Below are positions 15,546 to 23,679 of a stretch of 28,126 nt of DNA, one piece after another; within the stretch, counting starts at the first letter, position 1; every line of letters starts with the position of its first letter. A program made the position numbers and the translations under genes. The stretch comes from a virus: IMG/VR virus record IMGVR_UViG_3300025652_000394, positions 1-28,126 of that record. One strand, written 5' to 3'. A model generated the notes under the pieces. It was not told the DNA's origin. It did not search any database and worked only from the letters and a program-made list of their open reading frames with translations.

Positions 15546-16292
15546 TCATTGCCATACATCTTGATCGTACATTTTAATTTGTGCATCTTCGGATACAGGT
15601 TCTGGAAGTTTAAACCAGTCAATGTTACCTACTCGACTATTTAAGTCTAGGAAGTGTCCATTGCCGTGGAACCCACCTTTACCGCCTGTGTATACCTCAG
15701 CTGCAGGATGTGCAGATGAAATCGTAGCGACATTAATGAATTTAGTAAACTTCTGAGCGTGCTTACCCCAGAGAACAAATATAGTGTGTCTCCGTTTCGC
15801 TTGTACCATTTGCAACACTTCTCTCACAAACCAATCCCACATACCAGCGTGGGCTCCAGGAGTTTTCTCTTCTACAGTTAGACAAGTATTAAGAAGTAGA
15901 ACTCCTTGTTTTGCCCAATGCTCTAGAGTGTGATCGAACTCCTCGATTGGTTGGTTGTGATCGAACTGTGCGCATAGCTCTTTGTGTATGATACGCAAAG
16001 AAGGAGGGATAGGTTTATGTGCTACCCCAAAAGCTAATCCAGTTGCTTGACCATTATGATATGGGTCTTGTCCGAGTATCACTACTCTAACCTTTTCTAG
16101 CGGACAAAGTCTAAAGGCCTTAAACAAATCCTCTCGTTTAGGATATATCTTTTTGCCTTTTGTCTTTATCTCTTCTACCGTAAAATCGAACTGTGAGCTA
16201 TTGATGAGGGGCTCCAACTCCCCCCATCCATAGTCCACATCTTTAAATAGTGGATGCATGTGTTTGATAGTATTCTTTATTAAATCGCTCAT
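15546..16292 (-). CDS. ung: Uracil-DNA glycosylase, family 1 (UNG type)
   Basis: The enzyme removes uracil from DNA by cleaving the glycosidic bond. The 248-aa product has the water-activating motif GQDPYH at residues 74-79 (catalytic Asp76), followed by ATGLAFGV and IPPSLRIIHKEL, all typical of UNG. The block LLLNTCLTVE (132-141) holds the uracil-recognising Asn135. The usual HPSPLS leucine-loop motif is replaced by HPAAEVY from His195; the His is kept but the next residues differ. The protein runs slightly past the normal end (usual length about 225-230). ATG at 16292 overlaps the upstream gene by 50 bases; ATG at 16259 would cut this to 17 and keep every motif, so the start is uncertain. 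Likely role: removing uracil from phage or host DNA. Confidence 0.93.
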   Translation of the reverse strand: MSDLIKNTIKHMHPLFKDVDYGWGELEPLINSSQFDFTVEEIKTKGKKIYPKREDLFKAFRLCPLEKVRVVILGQDPYHNGQATGLAFGVAHKPIPPSLRIIHKELCAQFDHNQPIEEFDHTLEHWAKQGVLLLNTCLTVEEKTPGAHAGMWDWFVREVLQMVQAKRRHTIFVLWGKHAQKFTKFINVATISSAHPAAEVYTGGKGGFHGNGHFLDLNSRVGNIDWFKLPEPVSEDAQIKMYDQDVWQ

Positions 16293-17001
16293 AGGTCATA
16301 TTAGGGATGCTGTGCACCTCCGAGTCTCCTAGGTTTGTGTCTAGACGTTCCTCTAGTTCTTTCCTAAGCTCTGAGCTTTTGTACAGTATCTGCGCCGTTT
16401 GTCCTTTGCTGTCAAATCCGTGATAATCTAATATTAGTAATTTCCATATATCATCAATCTTCGAATATTGTCCGTTTCTAAATTGCTCATAAGAGCTCTT
16501 CGCAGAACTCGGAACATCAAAAGTGAAAAGCACGTGGTGTTTATCCACATCTTCAAATTTGATAAACGTAGGCATAGCACACATTGCAGATTCAAACTTT
16601 GTAAATATCTCTTCCCCCGAGAACCTGTATAGAAGAGCAATGCACTCATCATATTCAGGTGTAGAGATAAAAGCATTCACAAATAATGAATCCCACAACA
16701 TGTACTTTCTGTTACCGCCCAAAAAAGGAAGCGCAAAAGTACTAGAACTAGTAAGCAAAGCACACTTTAGATCATAGGAAACAAGTTTCCCTTCATGTGT
16801 ACCACGACTAATAATATTTACTTTGTGCTTCGTTTTTCTGTAAACTACAGAAGTCCCAGCTACAACAGCTAGATCGTCAGACTCTCGATATAGCTTAACT
16901 ATATCTTTGTCTACCATAACTTCTCTAAAATCTACAGGACGGTTCAGACGAACAGTACGCCCATCAATAGGCGTTAAATTAAGACCCTTTGCATCACTCA
17001 T
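16243..17001 (-). CDS. Conserved-looking hypothetical protein, 252 aa
   Basis: This gene is not recognised. It starts at an ATG overlapping the end of the flap endonuclease gene by eight bases and runs into the glycosylase gene, so it clearly belongs to the operon. The N-terminal half appears beta-rich (VVAGTSVVYRKTKHKVNII, then LVSYDLKCALLTSSSTFALPFLGG in part). The C-terminal half appears helical and charged (ELRKELEERLDTNL). There is no signal peptide, membrane segment, nucleotide-binding loop or clear cysteine pair. Its place between two DNA repair enzymes suggests a DNA-metabolism role, on position alone. Confidence 0.8.
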   Translation of the reverse strand: MSDAKGLNLTPIDGRTVRLNRPVDFREVMVDKDIVKLYRESDDLAVVAGTSVVYRKTKHKVNIISRGTHEGKLVSYDLKCALLTSSSTFALPFLGGNRKYMLWDSLFVNAFISTPEYDECIALLYRFSGEEIFTKFESAMCAMPTFIKFEDVDKHHVLFTFDVPSSAKSSYEQFRNGQYSKIDDIWKLLILDYHGFDSKGQTAQILYKSSELRKELEERLDTNLGDSEVHSIPNMTYERFNKEYYQTHASTI

Positions 17002-17767
17002 CTTCCCATATATCTAACTCGTTTTGAGAAATGTCAATGCACTCTAAAGCAGATAAAGTAAGACCATACCTGGCCATATCCTCATCTGTTTTTAGTAGGT
17101 ACACAAGGTTAAAGTTTTTGAAGAACTCCATGATACCATTTATCATACCGAACTTCTCTACATACTTACGTATAGCAAAAGACTCAAAGTCTTTCGTTCT
17201 ATCCTTTAACCAATTCTCAGCAGTCTTTACTCCTACTCCTGGAATACCTGTTATATTATCTGTGCTGTCGCCCATCAACGCTTGTATCCATAGAAACTTA
17301 AGAGCTTCATCAGGCGACGTGTGTGTGAACTCTGCTTTCCCATAATTATAATGCATCCCAACACATTGTTTGAGAACATCTTTGTCAGGAGAACAGATAA
17401 TTGTATTCTCTTCGTGATTGTATGAATAATAGCTGACTAAATCATCAGCTTCCAGCTCAGTCACGTAAGTAAAGCCCCACTTCTGCTGTGCATACTCCTT
17501 CAAAGAAGGAAACAACACAGATCGGTTAGACTTTTTACGTTTAGCCTTGTATTCAACATCCACCTCATACCTAAAGCACTTGCCTTGAGTTAAAAAACCC
17601 GCATACTTAGTAGTATTGCACTGTTCTAGGATGTGAAGAACACGTTGGTCAAGACCAGCCATAGCCTCTTCCAACGTTTCCTTCCCCATCTCATAGTACA
17701 GCAACGAGTCTGCGTCAATCAAACAAACGGCCTTTCCTTTAGGAAGTCGTTCAATTTGCTGACTCAT
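16994..17767 (-). CDS. 5'-3' exonuclease / flap endonuclease (FEN/PIN-like)
   Basis: The 257-aa protein shows the metal-binding acidic residues of the 5'-nuclease superfamily: DAD at 18-20, ELEADD at 104-109, PDKD at 127-130 and GDSTDN at 166-171. Next comes the helix-three-turn-helix DNA-binding element GIPGVGVKTAENW (about 174-186). A basic stretch, YKAKRKKSNR, at 73-82 is placed like the helical arch that threads 5' flaps. The family removes RNA primers and 5' flaps during replication (T4 RNase H, T7 gp6, Pol I exonuclease domain). Here it stands free, with no polymerase domain attached. It lies one base past the rIIB-like stop and overlaps the next gene by eight bases. Confidence 0.93.
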   Translation of the reverse strand: MSQQIERLPKGKAVCLIDADSLLYYEMGKETLEEAMAGLDQRVLHILEQCNTTKYAGFLTQGKCFRYEVDVEYKAKRKKSNRSVLFPSLKEYAQQKWGFTYVTELEADDLVSYYSYNHEENTIICSPDKDVLKQCVGMHYNYGKAEFTHTSPDEALKFLWIQALMGDSTDNITGIPGVGVKTAENWLKDRTKDFESFAIRKYVEKFGMINGIMEFFKNFNLVYLLKTDEDMARYGLTLSALECIDISQNELDIWEDE

Positions 17768-17768
17768 G

Positions 17769-18917
17769 TTACATTACATCTAAAAGTTTATCTTCTGCTT
17801 GAAGCTCTTGTATCTTTTCAAGATTATCTGTCATAATCTCTAAGCGAAGAACAGCCCACTGCGCGTCTGTCATAGATGCATAGGTAGAAGAATGATACAT
17901 ACTACCATTTACACCAGCTAAACTAGAATGCACAAAATACTGCAGGCAACGAATTGCTCCATCATTTGAATCAGGTATCGCACCAATATGCATAGGGTCG
18001 ACAAACACATTGTGTATCTCACCAGCATACCAAGCAATATATTTCAAACCACCAATGTGAAGTCCGGGGACACACACTGAATTGTCATCAGTATTTACCT
18101 GATCCCAAGATTCAAGAGAATGTGTTTGTCCTACTTTAATGTGATGACCTTTGTTATCACCACAATAGAACTCATCGCCTCTAGTACCCATAACTGCAGG
18201 CTCAAACACACGATCTTCGATGTACTGGGGGAGTCCTTCTGACTCTATCTCTCCAGTATCAACATTAAAAGTGCGCTTGTAGCGATCAACTTTCTCTCCT
18301 GTTTCAATATCATACTTATGCAATAGCTCTCTGCTAACTTTGTAGCCGTTCAAGAGACCTTCATTAGTAATCTTTATCTGATACACAGTAGCCAGTTCAG
18401 TAGCTACGTCTTCGGCAAGACCTTTCCCAAGAAAAACTTCTTTATTTGCAGGATGCACATAGCGCATGTTTACAAAGTCAGCAAATCTTTCTGCAAAAGC
18501 AGCTCCCTTCTTCTTCAAGAAAGGATTACGTAGAAAACGAGTCCACAATTTCACAACAGGTAGGAAATCTATGTTCTTGTCAATCGAATCCATTATACGA
18601 TCAACTAGAGACTGAGGCATAGGTATATCTGAAATCTTATCGTCTCCATATGTCAAGAAGAATCTCTTAGACAGAGGATCTTGCACAATATGATCACATT
18701 TAGATTGTATAAGTGCTGCAGAATCTATTCCGTTTTCCTCAATCAAAGTTGAGATTTCTCGGACATAAACTTCGTAGTCTTCATACGTCTTTGCAAAATT
18801 AGCCTGAGCAGCTAAATCACTTAACCGCTTCATTGTAGCAGTGTTGTGCGGAATAACGTAAAAATCTTCACCTATTGATATAGAGATGTTCTCATCTATC
18901 AAGTTTATATTTATCAT
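17769..18917 (-). CDS. rIIB: rIIB-like protein
   Basis: The 382-aa protein resembles the rIIB family in its C-terminal half: GLHIGGLKYIAWYAG at about 283-297, followed by VFVDPMHIGAIPDSNDGAIR and a beta strand. Before this lies a segment on growth of the chain, EGLLNGYKVSRELL, also seen in the family. In T4, rIIA and rIIB are membrane-associated and counter exclusion by a resident prophage; their molecular action is still unclear. Pairing with the rIIA-like gene directly upstream (15-base gap) strongly supports the call. It is somewhat longer than T4 rIIB (about 312 aa). ATG at 18917 follows an A/T-rich leader without Shine-Dalgarno. Confidence 0.85.
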   Translation of the reverse strand: MININLIDENISISIGEDFYVIPHNTATMKRLSDLAAQANFAKTYEDYEVYVREISTLIEENGIDSAALIQSKCDHIVQDPLSKRFFLTYGDDKISDIPMPQSLVDRIMDSIDKNIDFLPVVKLWTRFLRNPFLKKKGAAFAERFADFVNMRYVHPANKEVFLGKGLAEDVATELATVYQIKITNEGLLNGYKVSRELLHKYDIETGEKVDRYKRTFNVDTGEIESEGLPQYIEDRVFEPAVMGTRGDEFYCGDNKGHHIKVGQTHSLESWDQVNTDDNSVCVPGLHIGGLKYIAWYAGEIHNVFVDPMHIGAIPDSNDGAIRCLQYFVHSSLAGVNGSMYHSSTYASMTDAQWAVLRLEIMTDNLEKIQELQAEDKLLDVM

Positions 18918-18932
18918 TGTTAATGTTTGGAA

Positions 18933-21683
18933 TTAACTTCGAGGAGTAAGGTTAAATCTCAATCCGGGTACCTCGATTTCCGGGATTTCGATATCAAATT
19001 TGTTGTAGTGTGCAAATACTACATTATATATAGAATCGTGTTGCGCATTACTATAGCCTGTATCACGAGAGTGAAGCATCCAATTGCCAATATGCTCTGA
19101 CAAGTCATCTAAAACAGATCCGACCTCTGCAATTTCTTTGTCGTACGCATCGATGCTTGGGACATCTACAACAAAAAACTCACGAGACTTCTCTTGCTTC
19201 AAAGATAGATCATCAGTATCACAAATATCTTGATACTGTATAAAGTTTACAAGATATTGAACAAACTCATCTACCTCTAAATCGCTGCTACAAAGATTAA
19301 TAGGATAGCAAAACTCTAAATACCTGTGCACAGTTTTGTACAGTGCATGTGCAGGAGAGAGCAAACTTTTAGCTGTAAAGTTTCCTAACCATGACCACTC
19401 TTGTTTTCTATCTCGTAGAGATATAGAAGTGAGGACAGGTTTAAGATACTTACTTGCAGTGATAGCGCCTTCTTCACTCATTGTAAAGAAGAAGTCATCA
19501 ATGTGCTTCCAGTTTGTGTTCTTGCGTGCGTATTTACAGTTGCTCTCTGATAATCTGATAAGCTGCGGAGCTTTAGTTTCGTACTTGTTTATAACATCAG
19601 GAAACTCTTTCTTATAGTACCCGTCAACAGAAGAAGGAACCGCTTCCCTAAAAAGCATAGGACTTCTTTCCCACTGTGATCCGACCATATGATTAGAAAT
19701 TTCTCCCCAATTAGGGACTCGTCTGCGCAACATTTCAGCCGCTAGTTTTATCTTAGGTCCGTCTTCTGATGTTCCGTAGTATGTTTCAATTTTAGAATTT
19801 ACAACTGTTTCAATTGTTGGTTCTACCTTGTCCCATATCCACTTGTCATCATTCCACGGCCTCCTCAAAGAGTAACCTACAGTCTTCTGTTGGAGTTTAC
19901 GAAGTTCTGCAGGTGTAAGCTCTGGGGTAATATCCCTAGCTTCTATATCTTGAATTGTACTTAGGGCATCTGCTGGCACTTCTATATCAGAGTAACTATG
20001 TACAGATGAGGTTTGCGTATTCAAAAGAGATGTTATGATCTGCTTGTTCTGCTCGTATTTATTCTTCTCTGCCTTGAGTTTTTGAATTATCTCAGGACGA
20101 GTCTCGCGTGCGATATCGTCTGAGAGATAGTCAGTACCTCTAGGTGAAATAAGAATAAAACTACGAGAGTCTCCAATAGTCAGATACAAATCATTTATTT
20201 TGACTGCACCACCTTCATCTGCAACATAGACTCTAGACATATCTGCCGATGTCCAGTCGTTTAATTCAGTCCGTTCAATGCTATTACCAACACGTCGAAT
20301 CTGTCGAACACTGTACCCTGCAAACATCTTCTTGGGATTAGTAAATCTAATTCCAGAAGACTTAAACATAGGTCTAATCTTCGAGGTATCAACCATACGA
20401 GCTATCTGATTAAGGCCAACTAGATCGTCACCTAGTCCTTCCCCAGACGGATTCTTGTATAGTATGTTAGTACACAGCTTAATCCATTGTATAAAATCAT
20501 CTTCTTTTAGTGCTTCTTGTATGACATCTGCTGCTTCATCTGCAGCTTGCTCCAACATTTTCTGCACATATTCCTTTGTCGATTCATTCCATATAACTTT
20601 CTCACGAGAAGGAGTGACGTCTACACCTTCTTGCAATACTATTTCTTTTCCATCATCATTTATATACGATTGCTTCATAGGACATTTGATGCCTATGTTT
20701 CCTGAAAGGTCCTCCATCTCAAGCTCACGGAAATCAATGCTACCATAGTTAATGCCTACAGAATCACCAGGATTCTTGACAATAACAATGTGAGGCTTTG
20801 AATACCATCTGCTTCCAGCAGCTACAATACAAGAAGGCGTGTTTACAAGAACTTCTTTGTTTACCTCTTCCTTGTATGCAACCTCCGTTCCATCAGCATT
20901 AAGATACACAATAGAGAAATCTACATTAGAGATATAAGAAAGCTGTTCTTTGATTGCGTTTCTGTACGCTGACCGATTGTGCTTCTTAGATCCAAATGAA
21001 ATCTTAGTGTAGTTAGTAGATGTGGTTTTCTTGTAGTACGCATGCTCTCCATTACTAAGAACTACATGCCCATCGCAATCCCACTTACTTATTACAAAGT
21101 CAGTTTTGTATGGGTAGCAGTTCATCTTGAACTTCTTGTTATTATGCACAGTCTCAATAGTGTAGTGCGATACACCTGTAGACAATGCAATTTTGCTGCC
21201 TAGACCAAAGGCACCAAAGTTCTCAGAGGTATTTCGCTTGGTAGAATAACCTAGCTCCAACATACCTTCAAGTCTCCTGTTACCAATGCCTACGCCATAG
21301 TCAATAATCTCAACTGTATCACAAAACCCTGTACCTGCATCATCCTCACGGTATTTAACATTTACATTGTTTTGAATTACATTAAGATTTTCAAGAGAAT
21401 AATACGACGGATCGAAGTTTGAATCCGTATACTCTTCCCCATCTCGGGTGATGAAGTAATCCTCCACCTTTGCTTTACCTGTTAGTATTTCTACTGCAAT
21501 CTCCTTCTCGCGTTGTGAATCGCAGGCATTTGTTACCAGCTCACGTATTGTTGAAGGGATTGGGGTAGAATACTGAGTAGACTGTAAGACATCAATTACA
21601 AGACGTTGAGCGCCTTTATTGATAATCTTTTCTAATCCACTAGTGTTTGATTGAGTCTGTTGCCCAATAGTTTTTATACTCAT
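18933..21683 (-). CDS. rIIA: rIIA-like GHKL-type ATPase
   Basis: The 916-aa protein has the GHKL (Bergerat) ATP-binding motifs near its N terminus: RELVTNACDS (47-56, N-box with Glu48, Asn52, Asp55), DYGVGIG (128-134, G1) and GAFGLGSK (157-164, G2). This matches rIIA-type proteins of T4 and crAss-like phages, whose partner rIIB follows immediately. It is larger than T4 rIIA (725 aa); the roughly 500 C-terminal residues show no recognised domain and are mostly helical and charged, with several aromatic patches. Expected role: protection against host or prophage exclusion at the membrane or replisome. ATG at 21683 lies 44 bases inside the upstream gene, but no nearby downstream ATG would keep the conserved N terminus. 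Confidence 0.9.
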   Translation of the reverse strand: MSIKTIGQQTQSNTSGLEKIINKGAQRLVIDVLQSTQYSTPIPSTIRELVTNACDSQREKEIAVEILTGKAKVEDYFITRDGEEYTDSNFDPSYYSLENLNVIQNNVNVKYREDDAGTGFCDTVEIIDYGVGIGNRRLEGMLELGYSTKRNTSENFGAFGLGSKIALSTGVSHYTIETVHNNKKFKMNCYPYKTDFVISKWDCDGHVVLSNGEHAYYKKTTSTNYTKISFGSKKHNRSAYRNAIKEQLSYISNVDFSIVYLNADGTEVAYKEEVNKEVLVNTPSCIVAAGSRWYSKPHIVIVKNPGDSVGINYGSIDFRELEMEDLSGNIGIKCPMKQSYINDDGKEIVLQEGVDVTPSREKVIWNESTKEYVQKMLEQAADEAADVIQEALKEDDFIQWIKLCTNILYKNPSGEGLGDDLVGLNQIARMVDTSKIRPMFKSSGIRFTNPKKMFAGYSVRQIRRVGNSIERTELNDWTSADMSRVYVADEGGAVKINDLYLTIGDSRSFILISPRGTDYLSDDIARETRPEIIQKLKAEKNKYEQNKQIITSLLNTQTSSVHSYSDIEVPADALSTIQDIEARDITPELTPAELRKLQQKTVGYSLRRPWNDDKWIWDKVEPTIETVVNSKIETYYGTSEDGPKIKLAAEMLRRRVPNWGEISNHMVGSQWERSPMLFREAVPSSVDGYYKKEFPDVINKYETKAPQLIRLSESNCKYARKNTNWKHIDDFFFTMSEEGAITASKYLKPVLTSISLRDRKQEWSWLGNFTAKSLLSPAHALYKTVHRYLEFCYPINLCSSDLEVDEFVQYLVNFIQYQDICDTDDLSLKQEKSREFFVVDVPSIDAYDKEIAEVGSVLDDLSEHIGNWMLHSRDTGYSNAQHDSIYNVVFAHYNKFDIEIPEIEVPGLRFNLTPRS

Positions 21684-22008
21684 TTTTTATAAGTGATTTA
21701 ATTACATGATATTTTTCTTTAGCCGTCTCTGATAAACACCTAGGATCAGCATGAATAATCCTATCTGGTACACGCTCACCATAAATAAGATCAGCGTTTT
21801 TACGAAGCCATTGTATTGTAGGGTTCGCAGGCAGGTCTTTAGACCCCCAATAATTAAGAGCAAAATGTTTAACTATAAAATGTCCATTTCCACGTTTGCT
21901 TTCTATAAATACAGAGGGATAGATCATCCCAGCTCCCCCATAACTTATGCCCACAAGGTCTCCAGGGTCAGGAGGATCTACCCCTAACCCTAATTTAAAT
22001 TCTTCCAT
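21640..22008 (-). CDS. Hypothetical protein, 122 aa
   Basis: This gene is not recognised. The N-terminal half looks like a small beta domain (PGDLVGISYGGAGMIYPSVF, then GNGHFIVKHF); the C-terminal half is helical and basic (CLSETAKEKYHVIKSLIKN). It is the first gene after a terminator-like hairpin; the T-run ends 13 bases upstream of its ATG. Its end overlaps the rIIA-like gene by 44 bases, so the two are probably translated together. It ends in TAG. Function unknown. Confidence 0.75.
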   Translation of the reverse strand: MEEFKLGLGVDPPDPGDLVGISYGGAGMIYPSVFIESKRGNGHFIVKHFALNYWGSKDLPANPTIQWLRKNADLIYGERVPDRIIHADPRCLSETAKEKYHVIKSLIKNEYKNYWATDSIKH

Positions 22009-22020
22009 ATTGTTGTAAAT

Positions 22021-22050
22021 AAAAACGACCCCTATTTAGTAGGGGCCGTC
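22021..22050 (-). terminator. Terminator-like hairpin overlapping the end of the nuclease gene
   Basis: On the minus strand, ACGGCCCCTA pairs with TAGGGGTCGT around a short CTAAA-type loop, and TTTTT follows at 22025-22021. The stem covers the last codons and TAG stop of the nuclease gene (stop at 22034-22032). The next gene begins only 13 bases beyond the T-run, leaving no room for a separate promoter after it. Confidence 0.75.
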
Positions 22051-22523
22051 AGTTCTAAAATCATCTCCATCGTCTGCAATACTTGCTTTTGATTTCGAGG
22101 TACGAATAATACAGGAGGATCATCCTGTTCCATTAGCAGCTTTAAAAACATCTTCCATTTCAAGGGAAACCTTTCGTTAGCGTATCCCTTACACTCTATA
22201 ATCCATTTCCCTTTTGGGTCAAGGAAGTCAGGAGTGTAAGTAATATCTCTAACCTTATGAGATTTCTTATCCTTGTATCCAGTTTTTCCGTTGTCCTCAT
22301 ACCTACTATTACTGTAGTGCATGCCGTCAAACAGAACAAACTTTTTAGTTTCGTACTCTGAGCTAATACCGTTTTCTTTGAGCTTTTCGTAGCAGAATAC
22401 TTCGAGCATACTTCTAAAGTTTATGCCGTCAACTTCTTTCCTGCGTGCGTTTCTTACTCTTGTAGATCGGGTACCAGCATTTTGTACTGTTCTGGATCTA
22501 TGTCTTTTATTTCTTGAAGCCAC
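22032..22523 (-). CDS. PD-(D/E)XK nuclease (DUF1064-like)
   Basis: The 163-aa product has a very basic N terminus (KRHRSRTV, RVRNARRK), then VDGINFRSMLEVFCYEKL with the family's conserved helix Glu, then TYTPDFLDP and WIIECKGYANER. The last two supply the Asp and the ExK of a PD-(D/E)XK active site. The layout resembles DUF1064 and related phage nucleases, possibly acting on recombination intermediates. The frame has no ATG before the catalytic core: the 22523 start is GTG, and the only nearby ATG (residue 39) would remove the conserved helix. The gene overlaps the mini-ORF by 70 bases. Its 3' end forms a terminator stem. Substrate unknown. Confidence 0.8.
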   Translation of the reverse strand: MASRNKRHRSRTVQNAGTRSTRVRNARRKEVDGINFRSMLEVFCYEKLKENGISSEYETKKFVLFDGMHYSNSRYEDNGKTGYKDKKSHKVRDITYTPDFLDPKGKWIIECKGYANERFPLKWKMFLKLLMEQDDPPVLFVPRNQKQVLQTMEMILELTAPTK

Positions 22524-22594
22524 TTTCGTTCTATTTGTTTTGCTTTATCCCTACTACCTACGTCATCCTTTGTTTTCATTCCAAGATTGCTCAT
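22454..22594 (-). CDS. Small hypothetical protein, 46 aa
   Basis: The ATG at 22594 shares one base with the primase stop (TAATG), the same junction seen at 11338, which suggests translation coupled to the primase. The product is charged and probably helical (KAKQIERKWLQEIKD, then PEQYKMLVPDLQE). An in-frame ATG at 22651 would give 65 aa but would lie inside the primase gene. The last 70 bases overlap the nuclease gene in the -1 frame, and the nuclease lacks an ATG, so the pair may be linked by reinitiation. It could be spurious, but the junction argues for it. Confidence 0.55.
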   Translation of the reverse strand: MSNLGMKTKDDVGSRDKAKQIERKWLQEIKDIDPEQYKMLVPDLQE

Positions 22595-23622
22595 TAGAAT
22601 GGAACATCTATGTAAGATATTGTCGATTCGCTGTTGTTTGTCACTTTCCATATCTCATCTTTAATTAATTGCTGTGCTGTAGCCAGACCGCGATTTTTAA
22701 TTAGATCAGAGATATCCTTGCTGCAATATATGTCAGGAACATACATATTAGCTAAATCAAACTTAGAACAAATCTTAGAAGCCATTACCTGCCCCGGATT
22801 CTGCTCTGACCCAAAATCATTATCGTAGAATACGATTACTTTTTTGAACCTTTCCTTGAGCGTTTGTACGAGGGTTTCTTCTGGCAATTGCATTTCGGAT
22901 TGTAACGCGATGGATGCGTAGCCAAGCACTTCCAAGCACATGACGTCCTTGAGCGAACTTGTGAGAAATACAACTTCACCAGTTTTAGCCAGTTGACTAT
23001 ACCCTTGTATGACGTTTCGGCCCACGTTAGAATACCACTTATTGTCACTTTCATGCGGGCTATAAACCTTATAACCGCTGTTAAAACGGAAAGCATAGCT
23101 GATACTAGGCGGGTGAAAACGTGTCTCATTAATCCAAAAGTATTTTATCGGGTGAACGTCAAATTTAACCAATAAACTCTTTGGAATACAAAACTTCTTC
23201 CAATAATCTGCATCCTCAGGAAGCCATCTTCTTGATTTTATGCGGATTACAGACTTTTTAAGTGGGGTTTTTGTGTAAGTATACTTACGAGCTGTAGGTG
23301 TTACATCAGTAGCAGTTAGTCCAAGACCAAAGTCTCGGGAAATAAGTTGAAGAGCACCTACAAAGTCAAGGTTATACTTATGCATCACATAACCAAAACA
23401 ATTAAAGGTGTGTTCTTCATTAGCAAAATCCTTGTACAATAAGGTGCTCTTCCACTCAACTATACTAACACCAGGGCTTTTATCTTCCCTGAGGTCACTA
23501 CAAAACTTAACACCAAGCTTCTTAAAGCTAGAACAATAGTGTTTGAATATATCGTACTCTGATACTTTAGCAAGAATTACATCGGTGTGCAGATGATCGT
23601 CACTATTTCTGTGTTTAATCAT
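22594..23622 (-). CDS. DnaG-like primase with TOPRIM domain
   Basis: Primes lagging-strand synthesis next to the DnaB-like helicase. The 342-aa protein has an N-terminal region like the DnaG zinc-ribbon domain (FCSDLREDKSPGVSI, residues 40-54, then HTFNCFGYVMHKYNLDF), but the usual Cys/His ligands are mostly lost. The TOPRIM region follows: VVFLTSSLKDVMCLEVLGY at about 215-233, where the usual catalytic Glu of EGxxD is not present, and VIVFYDNDFG at about 262-271 with the DxD metal ligands. No helicase domain is fused. ATG at 23622 was chosen because the longer frame starts at TTG (23631) inside the T-rich stretch after a hairpin. It ends in the TAATG junction with the mini-ORF. Confidence 0.82.
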   Translation of the reverse strand: MIKHRNSDDHLHTDVILAKVSEYDIFKHYCSSFKKLGVKFCSDLREDKSPGVSIVEWKSTLLYKDFANEEHTFNCFGYVMHKYNLDFVGALQLISRDFGLGLTATDVTPTARKYTYTKTPLKKSVIRIKSRRWLPEDADYWKKFCIPKSLLVKFDVHPIKYFWINETRFHPPSISYAFRFNSGYKVYSPHESDNKWYSNVGRNVIQGYSQLAKTGEVVFLTSSLKDVMCLEVLGYASIALQSEMQLPEETLVQTLKERFKKVIVFYDNDFGSEQNPGQVMASKICSKFDLANMYVPDIYCSKDISDLIKNRGLATAQQLIKDEIWKVTNNSESTISYIDVPF

Positions 23623-23629
23623 AACCTGC

Positions 23630-23658
23630 AAAAATAAAGAAGGGGACCGAAGTCCCCT
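23630..23658 (-). terminator. Terminator-like hairpin with TTCG loop before the primase gene
   Basis: On the minus strand AGGGGAC (23658-23652) pairs with GTCCCCT (23647-23641) around TTCG, a very stable tetraloop closed by C-G. It is followed by TCTTTATTTTT. It lies 21 bases past the stop of the upstream gene and about 18 bases before the primase ATG, so it could end, weaken or process the transcript between these genes. Confidence 0.8.
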
Positions 23659-23679
23659 CCATTATCTAGATGTCTATTC

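Noticed and set aside
22836-23129. 97-aa minus-strand frame inside the primase gene
   Set aside because: It overlaps the TOPRIM domain in another frame and shows no family features.
23623-23631. TTG start for the primase
   Set aside because: It lies in the T-rich tract after the hairpin; an ATG occurs three codons later.
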